DNA from: UBA1664 sp964531715
GTDB lineage: Bacteria; Pseudomonadota; Alphaproteobacteria; Micavibrionales; UBA1664
Length of the DNA stretch: 64,000 nt
NCBI GenBank assembly: GCA_964531715.1
Contig: CAZHEE010000003.1
Location: 62,001 to 126,000, forward strand
Reading direction: 5' to 3'
The notes under the pieces are model-generated. The model was not told the origin of the DNA. It searched no databases and was given only the letters and a program-made list of their open reading frames with translations. The translations under genes and the position numbers were made by a program. Of this stretch, positions 60,229 to 64,000 are shown piece by piece; position 1 is the stretch's first letter, and the number at the start of each line of letters is the position of its first letter.

Positions 60229-61539
60229 ATGACACAATCGGATGCCAATTTCTTTATGTCTCACCTGTCACAGGATGACATGAATGACATTATTAAAAAG
60301 CACAAACTCTATCTTGAAGGCAAAAACGGCGGTGCACGTGCCGTTATTAAATTTAAAAACCTTTCGGGTTTAAGTTTGAAAGGGCAAGATTTATCCCATG
60401 CCGATTTTACAGGCTCATGCTTTATTGGGACGGATTTATCAAAGGGCAATTTCAGCTCAGCCACTTTCTTTGCGTGTGACATGCGCCGCGCTAATCTGGA
60501 GAGCGCAAAATTCGTCCGTGCCGATTTCAGAGGGGCTTTTGTCGCCGGTGCCAATCTTGAAAATGCCGACCTTAAATCCGCGGATTTGCGTGAAGGTCGT
60601 ATGATGGAAAAGGAAACCGAGGATTTATTGAAAGCCAGAAACGGCAATATGAATAGCGATAATATGACGCGCACTGTTTTTGCCGGTGCGCGTATGGTAT
60701 CAACCAATATGTCCGCCGTACGTGCGGTTTCGGCAGATTTTTCGGATGCTGACTTAAGTAATGTTGAGATTAAAGGCGCGGATTTGCGTGAGGCCAATAT
60801 GGAAGGCGCGAATTTAAGCCATTCTGATTTGACAGGCAGTGACGTTCGCGGGGCATGCTTCAAAAACTCAATTATGACAAATACAAGCATGCAAATGGTT
60901 GAGAAAAAAGATGCCGATTTCACCGGCGTCATCACCGAAAAAACGCATGGGATTGATGTCTCTGAAATGGACGAGCCGATGGAAATCAGGCTTGAAAAAC
61001 ACGCACTCTGGATTGGCAGCAGGGGGGAACAAGGCACGCGGCTTGACCTATCTTCCTACGATATGCGCGAATTTCAGGGGTTAAATACCTATGCCTTAAC
61101 GGCCGTTAAAGCGATTGGTGCAACCTTTCATAATCAAGACTTTACAGAGATTGATATGCAAAGCGCGATGTTTGATGAAAGTGATTTCAGGGATTGTAAA
61201 TTCATTAAAGCTGACTTGCGCGGATCGTCTTTTAAGGAAGCCCGCCTGTCACGCTGTAATTTTACGGAGGCCAATCTGGCGCCGCTAATGTTTAAAAATC
61301 CTGACGGTACCAACCGCATTATCCCGGTCAATATGAATGGTGTGAATATGCGCTATACCATCCTTGAAAAGGCGGTTTTAGCAGGCATAAGACTTAAGAA
61401 TGCAGATTTATCCTATGCTAATTTATCAGGCGCGGATTTGCGTAAGGCTGACTTAACGGGCGCGAATATTACAGGCACAAATTTCGCTGGGGCAAATACC
61501 GAAGGTGCGTTGCTTGATAAAGGTGTCGAAATAAACTGA
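60229..61539 (+). CDS. pentapeptide-repeat protein
   Basis: A 436-residue protein. There are two repeat blocks (about 45-130 and 160-235), then a spacer with 'HALWIGSRGEQGTRLDLSSYDMREFQGLNTY', and more repeats (about 290-436, e.g. 'LKNADLSYANLSGADLRKADLTGANITGTNFAGANTEGALLDKG'). The A(D/N)LxX pattern makes a right-handed quadrilateral beta-helix. A 40-residue non-repeat loop ('MMEKETEDLLKARNGNMNSDN') interrupts the first block. No signal peptide. Some relatives mimic DNA and bind gyrase; nothing here proves that. Confidence 0.88.
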   Translation: MTQSDANFFMSHLSQDDMNDIIKKHKLYLEGKNGGARAVIKFKNLSGLSLKGQDLSHADFTGSCFIGTDLSKGNFSSATFFACDMRRANLESAKFVRADFRGAFVAGANLENADLKSADLREGRMMEKETEDLLKARNGNMNSDNMTRTVFAGARMVSTNMSAVRAVSADFSDADLSNVEIKGADLREANMEGANLSHSDLTGSDVRGACFKNSIMTNTSMQMVEKKDADFTGVITEKTHGIDVSEMDEPMEIRLEKHALWIGSRGEQGTRLDLSSYDMREFQGLNTYALTAVKAIGATFHNQDFTEIDMQSAMFDESDFRDCKFIKADLRGSSFKEARLSRCNFTEANLAPLMFKNPDGTNRIIPVNMNGVNMRYTILEKAVLAGIRLKNADLSYANLSGADLRKADLTGANITGTNFAGANTEGALLDKGVEIN

Positions 61540-61554
61540 TTAAAATTTTTTATT

Positions 61555-61829
61555 TAGGTAGTGAACTCATAAAATAAACTCATTCTGCGCGTGTCAAACT
61601 TTTTAATGAATATTCGTGAAAAGTCTGCAGAGCATAGCTATTGCTACGGTCAAAGGCTTTGAACGAAGAGGCATAAAAAATTTGCCGCGCCCGAAGGGTT
61701 GTGATTTTAAAGAAAATTATCATCGTTTTATGTCCTTTGAATATGGTTTGGCATGTCCTGCAGGCCAAAAACTTGATCCTTTCCTTTCAAATCACAACAG
61801 AATATTTCATTTTATGAGTTCACTACCTA
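61555..61829. mobile_element. MITE: 21-bp perfect inverted repeats, no transposase
   Basis: The ends TAGGTAGTGAACTCATAAAA (61555 onward) and the inverted copy ending at 61829 match over 21 bp. If TA is the duplicated target, the element is 61557-61827 (271 bp). The inside codes for no transposase. The minus strand reads '...YEFTT' into the right repeat, as the C-terminus of some IS5-type transposases does, so it may be an internally deleted IS. It fills the gap between the pentapeptide-repeat gene and ftsK. Confidence 0.8.
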
Positions 61830-61843
61830 GAAGTAATATAGAC

Positions 61844-64000
61844 CTACCGCTCTCCGATAAGAACCTCGCGTTTTCCGGTTGCGGATGCGGGGGAGACGAC
61901 ACCTTGTGCCTCCATTTCTTCCATGATACGTGCGGCGCGATTATAGCCGATTTGCAGGTGCCTTTGGATGAAACTGGTTGAGGCCTTGCCTTCGCGTGCG
62001 ACCACCGCCACCGCCTGGTCATAGAGCTCATCCACTTTTTCGCCATCACTGTCACCGCCGAACATATCAAAAATTCCGTTGCCGCCTTCCCCACCGCCTG
62101 CGGTTTCTGCAACAGTATCCAGATAATCCGGCTCGCCCTGCGCTTTCAGATGAGACACAATATCACTGACCTCGTCATCCGCGACAAACGGCCCGTGAAC
62201 ACGTTTTATCATACCCCCGCCAGCCATATAAAGCATATCCCCCATACCAAGCAACTGCTCTGCTCCCCCTTCGCCAAGGATGGTGCGACTGTCTATTTTT
62301 GAGGTCACGGCGAATGATATCCGTGTCGGGAAGTTCGCCTTAATAACCCCCGTGATGACATCAACAGATGGGCGTTGCGTTGCCATGATAATATGAAGTC
62401 CGGCCGCCCGTGCCATTTGCGCCAAACGCTGAATTGCATTTTCAACATCTTTACCGGCGACCAGCATCAAATCCGCAAACTCATCAACAATAATCACGAT
62501 AAAGGGCAGCTCGGTCAGTTCAATCGGTTGTTCTTCATAAGTCGGTTTACCACTATCAGGGTCAAAACCAGTCTGCACACGGCGCGAGAGAACCTCACCT
62601 TTTTTGAGAGCCTCGCGAATGCGCGCGTTATAGCCGTCAATATTCCTGACGCCCACCTTTGACATGGCGCGGTAACGTTCCTCCATCTCATGCACCGCCC
62701 ATTTCAGCGCGACCACCGCCTTACCCGGTTCTGTCACAACTGGCGAAAGGAGGTGCGGAATATCATTATAGACCGAAAGTTCCAGCATTTTCGGGTCAAT
62801 CATGATGAAGCGGCATTTCTCCGGTGGAAGCTTATAAAGAAGCGACATGAGCATCGTATTCACCGCAACCGATTTCCCCGAACCGGTTGTTCCGGCAACC
62901 AATAAATGCGGCATACGGGCAAGGTCGGCGATAATTGGTTCGCCACTGATATCTTTCCCAAGGACAAGCGGCAATTTCGCCTTGGTATCTTGATAAGTGC
63001 TGCCCTCCAGTATATCGCGCATATAAACGATTTCACGTTTTTTATTCGGTATTTCAATCCCGATGACATTGCGCCCCGGTACAACAGCGGCACGCACAGA
63101 GACGGCAGACATTGACCGCGCAATATCATCCGCCAACCCGATAATGCGGGATGATTTCGTGCCCGGTGCGGGTTCAAGCTCATACAATGTGACCACAGGC
63201 CCCGGGTGAATTTTAACAATCTCACCTTGAACCGAAAAATCCTGTAAAACCTGTTGCAGCATTTGTGCATTGCGTTGAAGGGCTTGCGGGTCTTGCTTGC
63301 TCCCCGTTTGGTAGGGGGCTTCTTGTAACAGTTCAACAGAGGGATAGAGCCAATCCTCACCATCACGCGGTTTTAAATTAAGTGATTTTTGGGCCTTTTT
63401 CGGCTCACTGTGTGATGGCTCAACAACTAACGGTTCTGTCACGGGATTGATAATTGTCTCAGCAATCGAGTCAATAGCCTCTGACATTTTCGGCAGAATT
63501 TTTTGCTTTTTATTGTCTAATTGAGGCTTCGACGATGTGTTGTCCATGGCGTCATAATGGCTGACCCAATTCATGCTTTTGCGAATCCTATAGATAGTGA
63601 CGGCTGTAAAAGCTTTTAATCGTGATAGCCCTGTCATCCAGCTATCACGGGGATAACCGATTGCCACCGCACAAAAAACGAGCCCTAAGAGCAAACCTAT
63701 CAGGGCAACAAATCCGAACGGGAGAGGCAGGATTGCCCCAATCGCGGTTAAAATGCCGCTTCCGATAACGCCGCCCATATAGGCAATAGTTTCCCAATCA
63801 TCAGGCGCGGTGATGCGTGCGAAAAATACGGAAAGGCATAATATAGCTATAATAAGTGCGATTATGCGCAATGATAATGAAATTGCAAAATCGCGGCGAT
63901 GAAACACGCGATACCCCCCGATTATAAAGACTATAATCGCGCCCCAAATTCCATAACCAACAGTTTGAATGGCAAGGTCGGCAAAATAGGCACCTTTTGA
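61844..64000 (-). CDS. ftsK: DNA translocase FtsK, N-terminus beyond the window
   Basis: It pumps chromosome DNA at the division septum. The frame is open through the right edge (GTG 63907 is internal), so the gene is partial at the N-terminus. Visible are the end of the multi-helix membrane domain, a Pro/Lys/Glu linker (about 63350-63580), the motor domain with Walker A 'LLVAGTTGSGKSVAVNTMLMSLLY' and Walker B 'FIVIIVDEFADLMLV', and the C-terminal gamma winged-helix domain ('ELYDQAVAVVAREGKASTSFIQRHLQIGYNRAARIMEEME') that reads KOPS and XerD signals. It stops at 61844, just beside the MITE. Confidence 0.95.
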   Translation of the reverse strand, partial: SKGAYFADLAIQTVGYGIWGAIIVFIIGGYRVFHRRDFAISLSLRIIALIIAILCLSVFFARITAPDDWETIAYMGGVIGSGILTAIGAILPLPFGFVALIGLLLGLVFCAVAIGYPRDSWMTGLSRLKAFTAVTIYRIRKSMNWVSHYDAMDNTSSKPQLDNKKQKILPKMSEAIDSIAETIINPVTEPLVVEPSHSEPKKAQKSLNLKPRDGEDWLYPSVELLQEAPYQTGSKQDPQALQRNAQMLQQVLQDFSVQGEIVKIHPGPVVTLYELEPAPGTKSSRIIGLADDIARSMSAVSVRAAVVPGRNVIGIEIPNKKREIVYMRDILEGSTYQDTKAKLPLVLGKDISGEPIIADLARMPHLLVAGTTGSGKSVAVNTMLMSLLYKLPPEKCRFIMIDPKMLELSVYNDIPHLLSPVVTEPGKAVVALKWAVHEMEERYRAMSKVGVRNIDGYNARIREALKKGEVLSRRVQTGFDPDSGKPTYEEQPIELTELPFIVIIVDEFADLMLVAGKDVENAIQRLAQMARAAGLHIIMATQRPSVDVITGVIKANFPTRISFAVTSKIDSRTILGEGGAEQLLGMGDMLYMAGGGMIKRVHGPFVADDEVSDIVSHLKAQGEPDYLDTVAETAGGGEGGNGIFDMFGGDSDGEKVDELYDQAVAVVAREGKASTSFIQRHLQIGYNRAARIMEEMEAQGVVSPASATGKREVLIGER

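Noticed and set aside
60309..61037. 242-codon minus-strand frame
   Set aside because: It is the antisense shadow of the pentapeptide-repeat gene; repetitive coding often opens such frames.
61616..61981. Plus-strand frame of 121 codons
   Set aside because: It runs through the MITE into the end of ftsK; composition and context do not support a gene.

Overview
The window looks like an alphaproteobacterial chromosome of low to moderate GC. Supporting genes are the TIGR02300/FYDLN zinc-ribbon protein, the cobS-cobT pair, a DUF3035 lipoprotein, a CtaA-type heme A synthase, an RNase E with a large charged insert in its N-terminal part, GAAC-N7-GAAC (LexA-type) boxes and GGAAC-N16/17-GTT (EcfG-type) promoters. 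I cannot name the genus; a free-living or predatory lineage of the Rhodospirillales/Micavibrio kind would fit. No rRNA, tRNA or CRISPR was recognised.

Layout. 0.1-2.2 kb: pyrE, nadK and a frameshifted methyltransferase on the minus strand. 2.3-7.3 kb: an accessory block with an S24 repressor, a 0.6 kb graveyard of palindromic repeats, and a five-gene phage-like operon ending in a T7-type portal and scaffold protein. 7.3-12.4 kb: ctaA, a YihY-type membrane protein, a peptidase C26/ATP-grasp pair and a cell-wall amidase. 12.7-17.6 kb: rne, serA and a small flavin reductase-like protein. 17.6-19.7 kb: a complete IS1595-family element with a passenger gene, 24-bp ends and an 8-bp target duplication. 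19.8-24.6 kb: recR, a probable stress operon (Pmp3, DUF4112), an Smr protein, a thiolase and the FYDLN protein. 24.6-28.5 kb: a short polysaccharide-export operon (wza, a barrel gene broken by an amber codon, wzc). 28.7-35.2 kb: cobS, cobT, hisS, tyrA, fabD and a GNAT. 35.6-42.2 kb: rpmH-rnpA, fmt, def, rmuC, a pilin-like protein and der. 42.2-46.7 kb: a probable general-stress block (sensory-rhodopsin-transducer-like protein, SDR, GH13 glucosidase, exported protein, second SDR). 46.9-51.6 kb: ssb, small envelope proteins, a cyclophilin and three tadE/G-like genes. 51.6-64 kb: ileS, lspA, DUF3035, two M16 proteases, pgi, a pentapeptide-repeat protein, a MITE, and ftsK running off the right edge.

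Two threads stand out. (1) Short palindromic repeats, many of the form GTCA-stem-loop-stem-(A/G)ATC, occur between genes and also in frame inside essential genes (hisS, der and the start of lspA; ileS carries a different repeat type). One perfect 33-bp inverted pair brackets a small GIY-YIG nuclease gene, which suggests a nuclease-linked mobile palindrome system similar in logic to REP/RAYT. (2) The portal/scaffold operon has intact frames but no capsid, terminase, tail or integrase. Its promoter carries two overlapping LexA-type boxes, and an 18-bp operator-like sequence is repeated exactly beside the S24 repressor gene. It could be a domesticated, SOS-controlled phage or gene-transfer-like module, or a young remnant.
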